DNA of 64,000 nucleotides from JAFMPW01 sp040830565 (GTDB lineage Bacteria; Bacteroidota; Bacteroidia; Flavobacteriales; Flavobacteriaceae): positions 1 to 64,000 of the forward strand of contig JBFOMC010000068.1 in NCBI GenBank assembly GCA_040830565.1, in the 5' to 3' direction. This document shows, one piece after another, positions 36,326-45,422 of this stretch. Both the position numbers and the translations under genes were made by a program. Numbering within the stretch: the first letter of the stretch is position 1; each line of letters opens with the position of its first letter. The notes under the pieces were generated by a model. It saw only the letters and a program-made list of their open reading frames with translations. It ran no database searches and was not told the DNA's origin.

Positions 36326-36910
36326 TTAATAGCGCTTCTCATCACTTCTATCCGGGACACTTACAATACTGGGTTTTTTCATGAGTTCAATAATGTCTGT
36401 TAACTCCCGGTCACTAAGCTCTGTCACCCCTTTCCTGTAATAAAAATTTGCCAACTCATTTATTCCATGAATGTATAGATCAAATTTGTAATTCTCCAGC
36501 ACCCAATTCAAACACTCCCTTTGCGTTGTTTCCTCTTCTAATTTCCAGGCCAAGGAATAGGCTTTGCGATTAGAAATTTTTGTGCTGTCAGAATCTTTTC
36601 GGCTAATTTCAGAGATCATGGCAGCTAGCAGACTTGGACTTTTTGTAAAATCGCCAGAAAACAGGCCACTTCCAATTTGACGATTTAAGTTATAAGATAA
36701 AATGTTGGGATGTTCCTGTTCATATAATTGATAGAATTTATCAGGTAACTCTTTTGCAAACTTTACCTTGGTAACTAATTCTGTTAGCTCTTTTTCGCTT
36801 ACAAAGTTTTCAGTGGAATTTCTTAGATAAAAGTAGGTCAAAAAAGTACCCGTTATTCCAATAATTAGGATCCAAATTGTAATTTTTATGATCCTTTTTT
36901 TTACTGTCAT
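36326..36910 (-). CDS. Hypothetical membrane-anchored protein
   Basis: A 194-residue protein; the frame extends six bases to a TTG, but the ATG at 36910 is used. Residues 8-28 form one membrane segment (IIKITIWILIIGITGTFLTY); the rest is mainly helical and probably periplasmic. The part around LPDKFYQLYEQEHPNILSYN and GSGLFSGDFT faintly resembles the N-terminal part of glycosyltransferase-51-like domains in Bacteroidota, but no catalytic motif can be confirmed. It is the only minus-strand gene between 2.5 and 54.9 kb, so it interrupts a long co-directional array and may be a later insertion. Function unknown. Confidence 0.7.
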   Translation of the reverse strand: MTVKKRIIKITIWILIIGITGTFLTYFYLRNSTENFVSEKELTELVTKVKFAKELPDKFYQLYEQEHPNILSYNLNRQIGSGLFSGDFTKSPSLLAAMISEISRKDSDSTKISNRKAYSLAWKLEEETTQRECLNWVLENYKFDLYIHGINELANFYYRKGVTELSDRELTDIIELMKKPSIVSVPDRSDEKRY

Positions 36911-37188
36911 TATCAAGTGGATGAAATATTGAGAAATTGTATTTTTTGTCGATAACTAAGCTAACTATTTTCTTTCTTGCATCAAATAATCCGAAGCCAT
37001 TTTTTAGCAAAGAAACTTAATGAATATGGCCTTTACTGCCACTTTATAACCCACTGAGGCCCTGCAATTATTTCAAATAACCATTAAGTGTAAAATCCGC
37101 TGTAATTTTCATGAAAAGTAGGGCATAAAATTTAGAATACCGCCCAAATACTTCGTAAATTAGAGTATTAAAATCCATTCGATTTCAA

Positions 37189-40100
37189 ATGTCATTGATG
37201 ATGCACTTTCACTATTTTTTCTCCTTTAGATCTGTCTTATTTTCTGTTGGTCTCATTTTCCTTTTGACAACTACATCATGTAAAAAAAACGGAGATAAAT
37301 CTGCCAAAAATATGGATAGTGATCCCACAACCAGATTATTCAGAACGGTTGCATCCGACAGCTCCGGTTTAGTATTCGTCAATACCCTGGAAGAGACTTT
37401 GGAATCTAACTATTATCAATATATGTATACCTATATTGGAGGAGGAGTGGCAGTTGGTGACATCAATAATGATGGTTTGGTTGATCTTTATTTAACCTCT
37501 AATTCTTCTGAAGATAAACTCTATTTAAACCAGGGGGGGTTGTCATTTAAAGATATTACATCCGAGGCCGGCATGAATATAAATGATGGTTTTAACACCG
37601 GTGTCACCATGGTTGATATCAATAATGATGGACTACTTGATATTTACGTATCAAGAGGAGGTTGGCTAGATGAGGATCAAAAATTTGCAAACCTACTTTA
37701 CATAAATAATGGGGATCTGACTTTTACAGAAAAAGCAAAAGAACTTGGACTTGCAGACGAAAACAGAACAATTCAGGCGACTTTCTTTGACTATGACAAC
37801 GACAATGATCTCGATGTTTACGTCTCTAACACCCCCGATATCACGAGCAGGACGCAGGTGCTTGATTTGGATAAGATTCATAAAGACCCTGAAACCCTGG
37901 CACTTAAAGGCAGTGATCGCCTATATCAAAATGACGGTACCGGACATTTCAAAGATGTTTCTGAGCAGGCCGGTCTGGTCTATGACATCGGCTTTGGCCT
38001 AAACCCACAGGTGGGCGATCTAAATAATGATGGGTGGCTTGATGTCTATGTCTGCAATGATTTTAACTATCCGGACCTGGCCTATATAAATAATGGAAAT
38101 GGGACTTTCTCCGAATCTAGAAATGATCTCTTTAAACATATGTCTTTTAACAGTATGGGGAGTGATATGGCCGATATTGATAATGACGGACTTTTAGACC
38201 TGATGACCCTGGACATGAATCCTTCAGACTATGTTCGTTCCAAGACTACCATGGCCATGACGCCAATAGATCAATTTGAACTTATGGTAGACAAAGGGTA
38301 TCATTATCAATACATGCACAATATGCTTCAGGTAAATAATGGGAACGGAACTTTTAGTGAAATAAGTAAAATGGCCGGGATGGCAGATACCGATTGGAGC
38401 TGGGCTATTCTTTCTGCCGATTTTGATCTGGATGGCTATAATGACATTTTTGTAACTAATGGGGTTTACAGAGATGTTATTGACCAGGATAAGAACAATG
38501 AGATCTTACAAATTTTAAGAGAAAAGGGACGTAAGCCCACTCCGGAGGATTTTCTGAACTATGCCAGAATGCTCCCTCAGCAAAAACTCCATAATTACTT
38601 TTTCAGGAACAATGGGGATAGCACTTTTGAAGATGCAACCTCCGATTGGACGGATCATCCTCCCACCTTTTCCAACGGCGCAGTATATGCAGATTTAGAC
38701 AATGATGGGGATCTGGATGTGGTCATTAACAATATTAATGCAGAAGCTACCTTGCTGGAAAACACCAAAATGAACACCGTTCAAAATGATAACTATCTAA
38801 AGGTTAGCCTGAAAGGCCCTGAAACCAACGTGAATGGTGTGGGTGCCACCGTGAAATTACATTTTGATGAGGATGAGGTTCAGATAAGACAGCTGGTAAA
38901 CACAAAAGGATTTTTATCTTCTATGTCGAATACCCTGCACTTTGGATTAGGAAACAACAGCAAGGTAAAAAAACTAGAAGTTATTTGGCCCGATGGGAAA
39001 GTTCAGAACCTTACTGATGTTAGTGCTAATGAAAGATTAAGCCTGGACTACCAATTGGCAGAGGGAAAAAACGATTCTCAGAAGGTCAAACAAAATCAAA
39101 TTTTTGAAAGACTAAGCTCGGATTATAGACATAAGGACCCCTATTTCAATGATTTCGATATACAAATTTTACTACCGCATAAATTGTCACATTTGGGACC
39201 GGCAATAGCCAAAACAGACCTGAACAAAGACGGTTTTGAAGATGTGTATTTAGGCGGGGGTCATGGGCAGCCGGGACAACTACTTTTTGGAAATGCTGAG
39301 GGGTCATTTATCTCTGGTTCCACTGCTGTTTTTGAGAACGATAAGGACCATGAGGATGTGGGCGCTACCTTTTTTGATGCTGATGGCGACGGGGACCAGG
39401 ATCTTTATGTAGTAAGCGGTAGCTATGAGTTTTATGGCAATCCCAGGCTTTTGGTAGACCGGCTCTATCTCAATCAAGGGAACAATACTTTTGTTAAGGA
39501 CACAGATGCACTTCCTCAGGTAGGAATAGCTGGCTCTGTAGTAAAAGCGGCCGACTATGATAAGGATGGAGATATAGACCTTTTTGTTGGAGGGAGACTA
39601 ATTACAGGCAGATACCCGCATCCGGCAAGTAGCGCTTTGCTGATAAACAACAACGGGACCTTCACCATGGGAGCTCCTGAATTTGCACCCGAGCTCGAAG
39701 GATTTGGAATGGTTACAGACGCCATCTGGACAGACATGAACAATGATGACAAAGTAGATTTGGTTGTCACTGGTGAATGGATGGGTATTCAGATCTTTCT
39801 AAATGAAGGGAACAAACTTGTGAAAAGCCAGTCTCATAAATCTCTTGCAGACACTGTAGGCTGGTGGAATAGACTGTTGATAGATGATATTGACAATGAC
39901 GGAGACAAGGACATTGTAGCAGGAAATTTAGGTGTTAACTATAAATTTCACGCTTCTCTGGAAAAACCTTTTGAGGTCTACGCTTCAGATTTTGATTTTA
40001 GCGGATCAGAAGACGTGATCCTTTCTAAGAGCTATAATGGGGTAAAAGTTCCTATTAGGGGGAAAACTTGTATGACCCAACAATTACCTCAATTAGCCCA

Positions 40101-40563
40101 AAAGATTCCCACTTACAAAGAGTTCGCCAACAAAGATATTGAAGGAATTATAGGCGATGGTATTTCGACGGCCTTGCACTATAAAGCAACGGAATTTAGA
40201 TCCGGGATCTTTGTTAACAATGGTTCTGATGGATTTTCATTTGAACCCTTTGATAATCATGCACAGAAATCACCGATTAATAGTCTTATTTTTCACGATT
40301 TTGATGGAGACGGATATAAAGATCTACTCATGGCGGGTAATAATTATCAGTCTGAGGTGGAAACTACGAGAGCGGATGCCGGCATTGGTTCATTTTTAAA
40401 AGGAAATGGTAAAGGAAACTTTGCTCACGTATCGCATTTAACATCAGGTTTTTTTGCCGACAAAGACGTACGTAATATGGTGGTTATAGAGAAAGCCGTA
40501 AACCCAATGCTTCTTGTGGTTAACAATAATGATTCACATGATCTTTTCGCGATAAATAACTAA
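37189..40563 (+). CDS. Large CRTAC/ASPIC-UnbV FG-GAP repeat surface lipoprotein
   Basis: This 1124-residue protein has a lipobox TTTSC (lipid Cys31). Many FG-GAP/VCBS units with calcium-binding DxNxDG motifs are present (GDINNDGLVDLYL, DINNDGLLDIYV, DIDNDGLLDLM, DLDNDGDLDVV). An ASPIC/UnbV segment lies at about 560-640 (VNGVGATVKLHF, FGLGNNSKVKKLEVIWPDG). A second propeller occupies the C-terminal half (DLNKDGFEDVYLGGG, DYDKDGDIDLFVGGR). Proteins of this type accompany SusC/D in many marine Bacteroidota; binding of glycans or cell-surface assembly is suspected but not shown. It is 11 bp from the TPR regulator gene. Confidence 0.92.
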   Translation: MSLMMHFHYFFSFRSVLFSVGLIFLLTTTSCKKNGDKSAKNMDSDPTTRLFRTVASDSSGLVFVNTLEETLESNYYQYMYTYIGGGVAVGDINNDGLVDLYLTSNSSEDKLYLNQGGLSFKDITSEAGMNINDGFNTGVTMVDINNDGLLDIYVSRGGWLDEDQKFANLLYINNGDLTFTEKAKELGLADENRTIQATFFDYDNDNDLDVYVSNTPDITSRTQVLDLDKIHKDPETLALKGSDRLYQNDGTGHFKDVSEQAGLVYDIGFGLNPQVGDLNNDGWLDVYVCNDFNYPDLAYINNGNGTFSESRNDLFKHMSFNSMGSDMADIDNDGLLDLMTLDMNPSDYVRSKTTMAMTPIDQFELMVDKGYHYQYMHNMLQVNNGNGTFSEISKMAGMADTDWSWAILSADFDLDGYNDIFVTNGVYRDVIDQDKNNEILQILREKGRKPTPEDFLNYARMLPQQKLHNYFFRNNGDSTFEDATSDWTDHPPTFSNGAVYADLDNDGDLDVVINNINAEATLLENTKMNTVQNDNYLKVSLKGPETNVNGVGATVKLHFDEDEVQIRQLVNTKGFLSSMSNTLHFGLGNNSKVKKLEVIWPDGKVQNLTDVSANERLSLDYQLAEGKNDSQKVKQNQIFERLSSDYRHKDPYFNDFDIQILLPHKLSHLGPAIAKTDLNKDGFEDVYLGGGHGQPGQLLFGNAEGSFISGSTAVFENDKDHEDVGATFFDADGDGDQDLYVVSGSYEFYGNPRLLVDRLYLNQGNNTFVKDTDALPQVGIAGSVVKAADYDKDGDIDLFVGGRLITGRYPHPASSALLINNNGTFTMGAPEFAPELEGFGMVTDAIWTDMNNDDKVDLVVTGEWMGIQIFLNEGNKLVKSQSHKSLADTVGWWNRLLIDDIDNDGDKDIVAGNLGVNYKFHASLEKPFEVYASDFDFSGSEDVILSKSYNGVKVPIRGKTCMTQQLPQLAQKIPTYKEFANKDIEGIIGDGISTALHYKATEFRSGIFVNNGSDGFSFEPFDNHAQKSPINSLIFHDFDGDGYKDLLMAGNNYQSEVETTRADAGIGSFLKGNGKGNFAHVSHLTSGFFADKDVRNMVVIEKAVNPMLLVVNNNDSHDLFAINN

Positions 40564-40574
40564 GTTCAGCAGTC

Positions 40575-42209
40575 ATGTCATTTAACGCAAAACAGCTATT
40601 CAAATTAGGTCTTATCCTCAATGCTTGTATTTTATCATTTCCAACTTTCGCAAGTTTCCAGCAAGACAGCTCCCAGTCGATAAGAGATTTTGAAAAGGCC
40701 AAAGAACTTAGATATCAAAACCTGGATAGCTCTGCCATATTAATGCAGAAAGCCCACGAAAACTTTCTAAAGGAAGGCGATACCTTGATGGCCATCAACG
40801 CCCTGATGGAAATGCCTTATTTATATGGTCAAGAAGTGAATTACGCCAAATCTTATGACCATTTGTGGCGTGCACTTTTCCTCGCCAGTGATTTGGGAGA
40901 TGAGACCCTAAAAGCCTCTATATATGGGAGTTTGGGGAGATTGTATAGTTTTTTTAAAAGAGAAGAAGAAGCTTTTAAATACCTCAAAACTTCCCTGGAA
41001 ATCAATAAAGAACTGTTAGAAAAGAAAGTGGTCGGAAAGGGTTCCGTTGCACAGTCTTACTACCTGATTTGTGCCACATACAGAGAACTTGGAGAACCGG
41101 AATTAGGGAAAGTATATCTAGACAGCTGTTTTTTAAATTACGATGCAACATCTGATGAGATAAGCATGCCTTATCTTCAATTTGAAAAGGCATTTGTTTT
41201 GTCTAAGGAACAAAAGAATCAGGAAGCACTGGAAATACTAGAAGATATTGAATCCTGGTTTCTTGAAAACAGACCCTCCTACCTGGTATTGGTCTATACG
41301 TATTGGGGTGATGTTTATGAGGGAATTTCCAATTATACGGAAAGTGAGAAATACTATCAAAAGGCACTTGCAGTTTCTGAAAAATACAAAAGCCACTTAG
41401 ATTTTTCTCCTCTGGTATATGAGAGGTTAGCTGATCTCTATCTGGATCGTGGCAACTATAAAAACGCTTTGGCAAATCTTCAAATGGCCAAGGATTTGGA
41501 TGCGCAATTCTTTGATAGTCGAAGTGAACGCAACAGGCCATTACTTGAAATAAAAGATGAGTTTAGAGTAGAGACTGAACGCAGAGAAAAACTCATTCAA
41601 AAGCAGCGACTTGAACAACTTGAACAGGAAGAAAAAATCTCCATGTTGCAGCGTGTAATTCTTTTAGGGACCTTGGTTTTCCTGCTGATAATAGGAGCTG
41701 TTTATATAAGACATGTTCGGTCTAAACACAGGGCTGAAAAGCAATTCCTGGAGCGAAGCAAGGCATTGGAAATGCAAAAGGCTCAGGAACTCCTGGAACT
41801 CAAAAACAAGGAGTTGGCAGCTTCGGCCTTACAATTGGTAGAGAAGGACGAATTTTTGAAAGAAATAAAGAGCAAGCTAAGAGGAGAGAACGGTAATGTG
41901 AAAACTTCAGAAATTAATCAGGTCCTTAGATCCATTTCCATTAGCAATAGCAATAATTGGGAGGAATTTAAGTTGCGCTTCACCGCGGTGAATGAAAAAT
42001 TTTATAAAAAAGTTACGAGTCAATACCCTAATTTGAGTCAGGCCGATCAAAAAATTTGCGCCCTTATCAAATTAAATTTCTCGAGCAAAGAAATGGCAAG
42101 GCTCTTAGGCATCTCTGTAGAATCTGTTCATACTACACGATATCGGTTAAGAAAGAAGATGGGCTTGAAAAGGCAGGTAAATCTTGAAGATTTCATTGCC
42201 AACTTGTAG
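40575..42209 (+). CDS. TPR - transmembrane - LuxR-type HTH regulator
   Basis: This 544-residue protein has a signal peptide (to about FAS), about 300 residues of tetratricopeptide repeats exposed to the periplasm (ASIYGSLGRLYSFFKREEEAFKYL, YTYWGDVYEGISNYTESEKYY), one membrane helix near 361-378 (VILLGTLVFLLIIGAVYI), a coiled coil, and a C-terminal LuxR/GerE-like HTH (LSQADQKICALIKLNFSSKEMARLLGIS and VESVHTTRYRLRKKMG). This architecture lets a membrane protein sense a periplasmic ligand and contact DNA directly. It likely co-regulates the SusC/D or GH117 units; the target is not shown. Confidence 0.88.
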   Translation: MSFNAKQLFKLGLILNACILSFPTFASFQQDSSQSIRDFEKAKELRYQNLDSSAILMQKAHENFLKEGDTLMAINALMEMPYLYGQEVNYAKSYDHLWRALFLASDLGDETLKASIYGSLGRLYSFFKREEEAFKYLKTSLEINKELLEKKVVGKGSVAQSYYLICATYRELGEPELGKVYLDSCFLNYDATSDEISMPYLQFEKAFVLSKEQKNQEALEILEDIESWFLENRPSYLVLVYTYWGDVYEGISNYTESEKYYQKALAVSEKYKSHLDFSPLVYERLADLYLDRGNYKNALANLQMAKDLDAQFFDSRSERNRPLLEIKDEFRVETERREKLIQKQRLEQLEQEEKISMLQRVILLGTLVFLLIIGAVYIRHVRSKHRAEKQFLERSKALEMQKAQELLELKNKELAASALQLVEKDEFLKEIKSKLRGENGNVKTSEINQVLRSISISNSNNWEEFKLRFTAVNEKFYKKVTSQYPNLSQADQKICALIKLNFSSKEMARLLGISVESVHTTRYRLRKKMGLKRQVNLEDFIANL

Positions 42210-42241
42210 ATTATATTCAGAAAACCCCTTTGTACAGTATT

Positions 42242-42250
42242 TGTCTAGTT
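42242..42250 (+). promoter_or_regulatory. TGTCTAGTT motif upstream of the GH117 gene
   Basis: This copy of the 9-mer lies about 100 bp before the GH117 start. With the following G it matches the second copy upstream of susC over ten bases. A TATCATTTG lies 12 bp downstream. The shared element suggests that the anhydrogalactose operon and the SusC/D operon answer to the same regulator. Confidence 0.35.
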
Positions 42251-42344
42251 GATCCAAGCAATATCATTTGATAATAACAGTAATTTTAGGGGATAATTGA
42301 TCGGTCTTGAAGGCAAGACGGCACTTTGAAATCATCCTATTCCC

Positions 42345-43568
42345 ATGAAAAAATACCACTTAATTGTAATCATTCTAGCACTCATTTATCTTATGACTTC
42401 TTGTAACAACGGAGCAGAACACAACAGCCCAAAAGATGAACAATCAAACTCGGAGAACGAATTCACGGTTACGGAGGAACAAATAGACCATCTGGGTATT
42501 ACGAATCCCAAGTATTTAAGTGCGGCTTCAAAGCGAGCCTTAAAATGGCCTGCAGACCTGGGAAATGAATGGTTCATAGAGTTTAGCAGCCCGCAACCGT
42601 TAAAGGGAGATTTGGCCTATGAGCGTGGAGTTGTACGCAGAGACCCTAGTGCGATGATCAAAGAAAATGGAAAATACTATGTCTGGTATTCTAAAAGCAC
42701 TGGAAAAACAGATGGTTTTGCTGGCGATGTTGAAAAGGAGAAGGTATTCCCATGGGACAGGTGCGATATCTGGTATGCTACCTCAGAGGATGGAATTACC
42801 TGGAAAGAAGAGGGGATGGCTGTTCCTAGGGGAGAAAAAGGAGCTTATGACGACAGATCAGTCTTTACGGTGGAAATCATGAAGTGGGAGGATAAATATT
42901 ATTTGTGTTATCAGGCGGTTAAATCGCCTTATACGGTCCGCGTAAAAAACACCGTAGGTTTGGCCTGGGCAGATTCTCCTGATGGCCCTTGGACCAAAAG
43001 CGAAGAACCCATTTTACGTCCTGCTGATAACGGCATCTGGAAAGGTGAAGAGCAAAACCGTTTTATGGTCGAAAAGAAAGGAGATTTTGATAGTCACAAG
43101 GTACATGATCCCTGTATCCTTCCCTACAAAGGCAGGTTCTACCTCTATTACAAAGGAGAACAGATGGGCGAGGAAATTACCTTTGGTGGCCGGCAAATTC
43201 GTCATGGAGTGGCCATAGCAGAAGACCCTAAAGGTCCTTATGTAAAATCACCGTACAATCCCATAAGTAATAGTGGCCATGAAATTTGCGTATGGCCTTA
43301 TAATGACGGAATTGCCTCCTTGATTACCACTGACGGTCCTGAAAAAAACACTATACAATGGTCTCCCGATGGTATTAATTTCGAGATAATGTCTTCCATA
43401 AAGGGAGCGGCGCATGCCATCGGATTAAACAGGACTGCGGATAACGAAAAAGAACCGACTGAAATCTTACGTTGGGGCCTGACTCATATCTACAATAATT
43501 ACGATGAACAAAGCATTATGCGTTTTACTTCAAAAAGAAGAACTTCTCATAAAGCCAAAGGTGAATAA
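42345..43568 (+). CDS. GH117 alpha-1,3-(3,6-anhydro)-L-galactosidase, lipoprotein
   Basis: This 407-residue protein has a lipobox MTSC (lipid Cys20). The N-terminal SxAxxR dimerisation motif typical of GH117 is present (Ser59, Ala61, Arg64). The five-bladed propeller carries an acidic trio at Asp100 (RRDPSA), Asp255 (HDPCILP) and Glu313 (GHEICVW), spaced as in the characterised neoagarobiose hydrolase AhgA as I recall it, with an adjacent His312. GH117 enzymes release 3,6-anhydro-L-galactose from the non-reducing end of neoagaro-oligosaccharides. The five following genes form the pathway that consumes this sugar, which strongly supports the activity. A GH43-like fold with other specificity is a weaker alternative. 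Confidence 0.88.
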   Translation: MKKYHLIVIILALIYLMTSCNNGAEHNSPKDEQSNSENEFTVTEEQIDHLGITNPKYLSAASKRALKWPADLGNEWFIEFSSPQPLKGDLAYERGVVRRDPSAMIKENGKYYVWYSKSTGKTDGFAGDVEKEKVFPWDRCDIWYATSEDGITWKEEGMAVPRGEKGAYDDRSVFTVEIMKWEDKYYLCYQAVKSPYTVRVKNTVGLAWADSPDGPWTKSEEPILRPADNGIWKGEEQNRFMVEKKGDFDSHKVHDPCILPYKGRFYLYYKGEQMGEEITFGGRQIRHGVAIAEDPKGPYVKSPYNPISNSGHEICVWPYNDGIASLITTDGPEKNTIQWSPDGINFEIMSSIKGAAHAIGLNRTADNEKEPTEILRWGLTHIYNNYDEQSIMRFTSKRRTSHKAKGE

Positions 43569-43585
43569 TAAGAGCATTAAGAAAA

Positions 43586-44602
43586 ATGAAAGCTACCGTA
43601 TACCAAGGAAATAAGACATTTTCTGTAATAGAAAAGGAAATAGAACCACCAGGAAAAGACGAAGTGAGGATAAAGGTTGCCTATACCGGGGTATGTGGTA
43701 CGGATGTGCATATCTATCATGGTATGATGGACAAGCGTGTAAACATCCCGGTGACCATCGGTCATGAAATGTCGGGGGTAATTGACGCAATTGGCGAAAC
43801 GGTAGACGGATTTTCGGTAGGAGAAAAAGTCGTAGTGCGCCCATTGGATGACAGAGGGGTGAAACCCTCAGATAAGGGATTCAATCATATCTGTGAGGAC
43901 CTCAAGTTTATTGGGATAGATAGCCCGGGATCTATGCAGCAATATTGGAATGTACCGGCTTTTACCTTACACAAGTTGGGAGCTGAGACAGATCTGAAAT
44001 TGGCCGCCTTAATAGAGCCTTTATCCGTAGCTGTCCATGATGTCAGATTGAGTGGGTTACAGCCAAATGAAACAGCCGTGGTCTTGGGAGGTGGTCCTAT
44101 AGGATTGTTGGTTGCTTTGGTCGCTCAGGAAACCGGTGCTAAGGTTATTGTTTCTGAGGTTAATGAAAATAGAATAAAAAAAGCTCAGGAACTTGGATTA
44201 AATGCGGTGAATCCTACCAAAATTGATTTGGTTGAATACGTTATTGAACAGACTGAAGGTCGTAGGGCTGATGTGGTATTTGAGGTAGCCGGCGTACAGG
44301 CCGCACTGGACGTCATGACCGAAGTTGCCGGTATTCGAGGTCGGATACTTATGGTAGCCATCCATGGACAAAAAAAGGAGGTAGACCTGTTTAAATTCTT
44401 CTGGAAGGAATTAAAACTTATCGGCGCGAGAGTCTATGAAAAGGAGGATTATGAAAAGTCAATAGCGTTGATCGGTGCAAATGAGTTGCCCTTTGAGGCC
44501 ATGATCACTGATGTACAGCCACTAAGCAATATTCAGCAAGTCTTTGAAAGCATTGATAACAACCCTGATGGGATGAAGGTCTTGATGGACTGCCAATTAT
44601 AG
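43586..44602 (+). CDS. Medium-chain dehydrogenase, candidate 2-keto-3-deoxy-L-galactonate 5-dehydrogenase
   Basis: This 338-residue zinc dehydrogenase of the sorbitol/threonine dehydrogenase type has catalytic zinc ligands Cys37 (GVCGTDVH) and His60-Glu61 (GHEMSG) and the NAD motif VLGGGPIGLL. The structural-zinc lobe has been lost: the region at 84-103 has one Cys instead of four. In the known 3,6-anhydro-L-galactose route a dehydrogenase converts 2-keto-3-deoxy-L-galactonate to the 2,5-diketo acid, which the KduD-like reductase then reduces. This gene lies 28 bp before the KduD-like gene and 18 bp after GH117, so it is the best candidate for that step. Confidence 0.85.
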   Translation: MKATVYQGNKTFSVIEKEIEPPGKDEVRIKVAYTGVCGTDVHIYHGMMDKRVNIPVTIGHEMSGVIDAIGETVDGFSVGEKVVVRPLDDRGVKPSDKGFNHICEDLKFIGIDSPGSMQQYWNVPAFTLHKLGAETDLKLAALIEPLSVAVHDVRLSGLQPNETAVVLGGGPIGLLVALVAQETGAKVIVSEVNENRIKKAQELGLNAVNPTKIDLVEYVIEQTEGRRADVVFEVAGVQAALDVMTEVAGIRGRILMVAIHGQKKEVDLFKFFWKELKLIGARVYEKEDYEKSIALIGANELPFEAMITDVQPLSNIQQVFESIDNNPDGMKVLMDCQL

Positions 44603-44629
44603 TACAATACAAAAGTAATAGTAGATAAA

Positions 44630-45400
44630 ATGAGCATTTTAGATAAATTTCACCTAAAGGGAAAAACGGCACTTGTAACCGGATGTAAACGTGGAATTGG
44701 CAAAGCCATGGCTATTGGTCTTGCCGAGGCTGGAGCAGATATTATAGGGGTAAGTGCTTCTCTTGAAACATCTGGGAGTGAAGTAGAAAAAGCGGTTACT
44801 GCCTTGGGGCGAAAGTTTAAGGCGTACAGTTGTGATTTTGGAGATCGGGAAGCCCTATATGCCTTTGTTAAGGCCGTAAAAACTGACTTTCCGGTAATTG
44901 ATATATTAGTGAACAACGCCGGAACCATCTTAAGAGCTCCGGCTGTGGAACATTCCGATGAATATTGGGATAAGGTTATTGAGGTTAACCAGACGGCTCA
45001 ATTTGTGCTCACAAGGGAACTTGGCAAAGACATGGTGAAAAGAGGAAAGGGAAAGATTGTTTTTACCGCCTCGTTGTTAACGTTTCAGGGGGGAATTACC
45101 GTGCCGGGATATGCTGCCAGTAAAGGAGCGATTGGGCAAATGACCATGGCCTTTGCCAATGAATGGGCTGGGCTGGGAGTTAATGTCAATGCCATTGCGC
45201 CTGGTTATATAAGCACAGATAATACTGAAGCATTGCGAAACAATCCGGAACGTAATGACGCCATTTTGGCAAGGATTCCGGCCGGCAGATGGGGAGATCC
45301 TGATGATTTTAAGGGCCCAATAGTATTTCTTTGCTCCGAGGCTTCGAACTATATGAACGGTACTACTATGTTGGTAGACGGTGGGTGGATGGGCCGCTAG
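44630..45400 (+). CDS. kduD: KduD-like SDR, candidate 2,5-diketo-3-deoxy-galactonate reductase
   Basis: This 256-residue short-chain dehydrogenase has the TGCKRGIGKAMA cofactor motif, the NNAGT strand, a catalytic Ser in TASLLTFQ and Tyr/Lys in GYAASKGA. The sequence, including IAPGYISTDNTEALR and RIPAGRWGDPDDFKGP, is close to KduD, which interconverts 2,5-diketo-3-deoxygluconate and KDG. That is exactly the final step needed to turn the anhydro-L-galactose intermediates into KDG. It lies between the zinc dehydrogenase and the aldehyde dehydrogenase. Direction of the reaction is inferred from context. Confidence 0.9.
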   Translation: MSILDKFHLKGKTALVTGCKRGIGKAMAIGLAEAGADIIGVSASLETSGSEVEKAVTALGRKFKAYSCDFGDREALYAFVKAVKTDFPVIDILVNNAGTILRAPAVEHSDEYWDKVIEVNQTAQFVLTRELGKDMVKRGKGKIVFTASLLTFQGGITVPGYAASKGAIGQMTMAFANEWAGLGVNVNAIAPGYISTDNTEALRNNPERNDAILARIPAGRWGDPDDFKGPIVFLCSEASNYMNGTTMLVDGGWMGR

Positions 45401-45422
45401 CTAAAAAAATAAATCAAAAGAC

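Noticed and set aside
36911..37188. 278-bp gap before the large FG-GAP gene checked for small genes or RNA
   Set aside because: Only AT-rich sequence without a convincing frame, hairpin or promoter consensus; probably the promoter region of the FG-GAP gene and of the divergent orphan gene.
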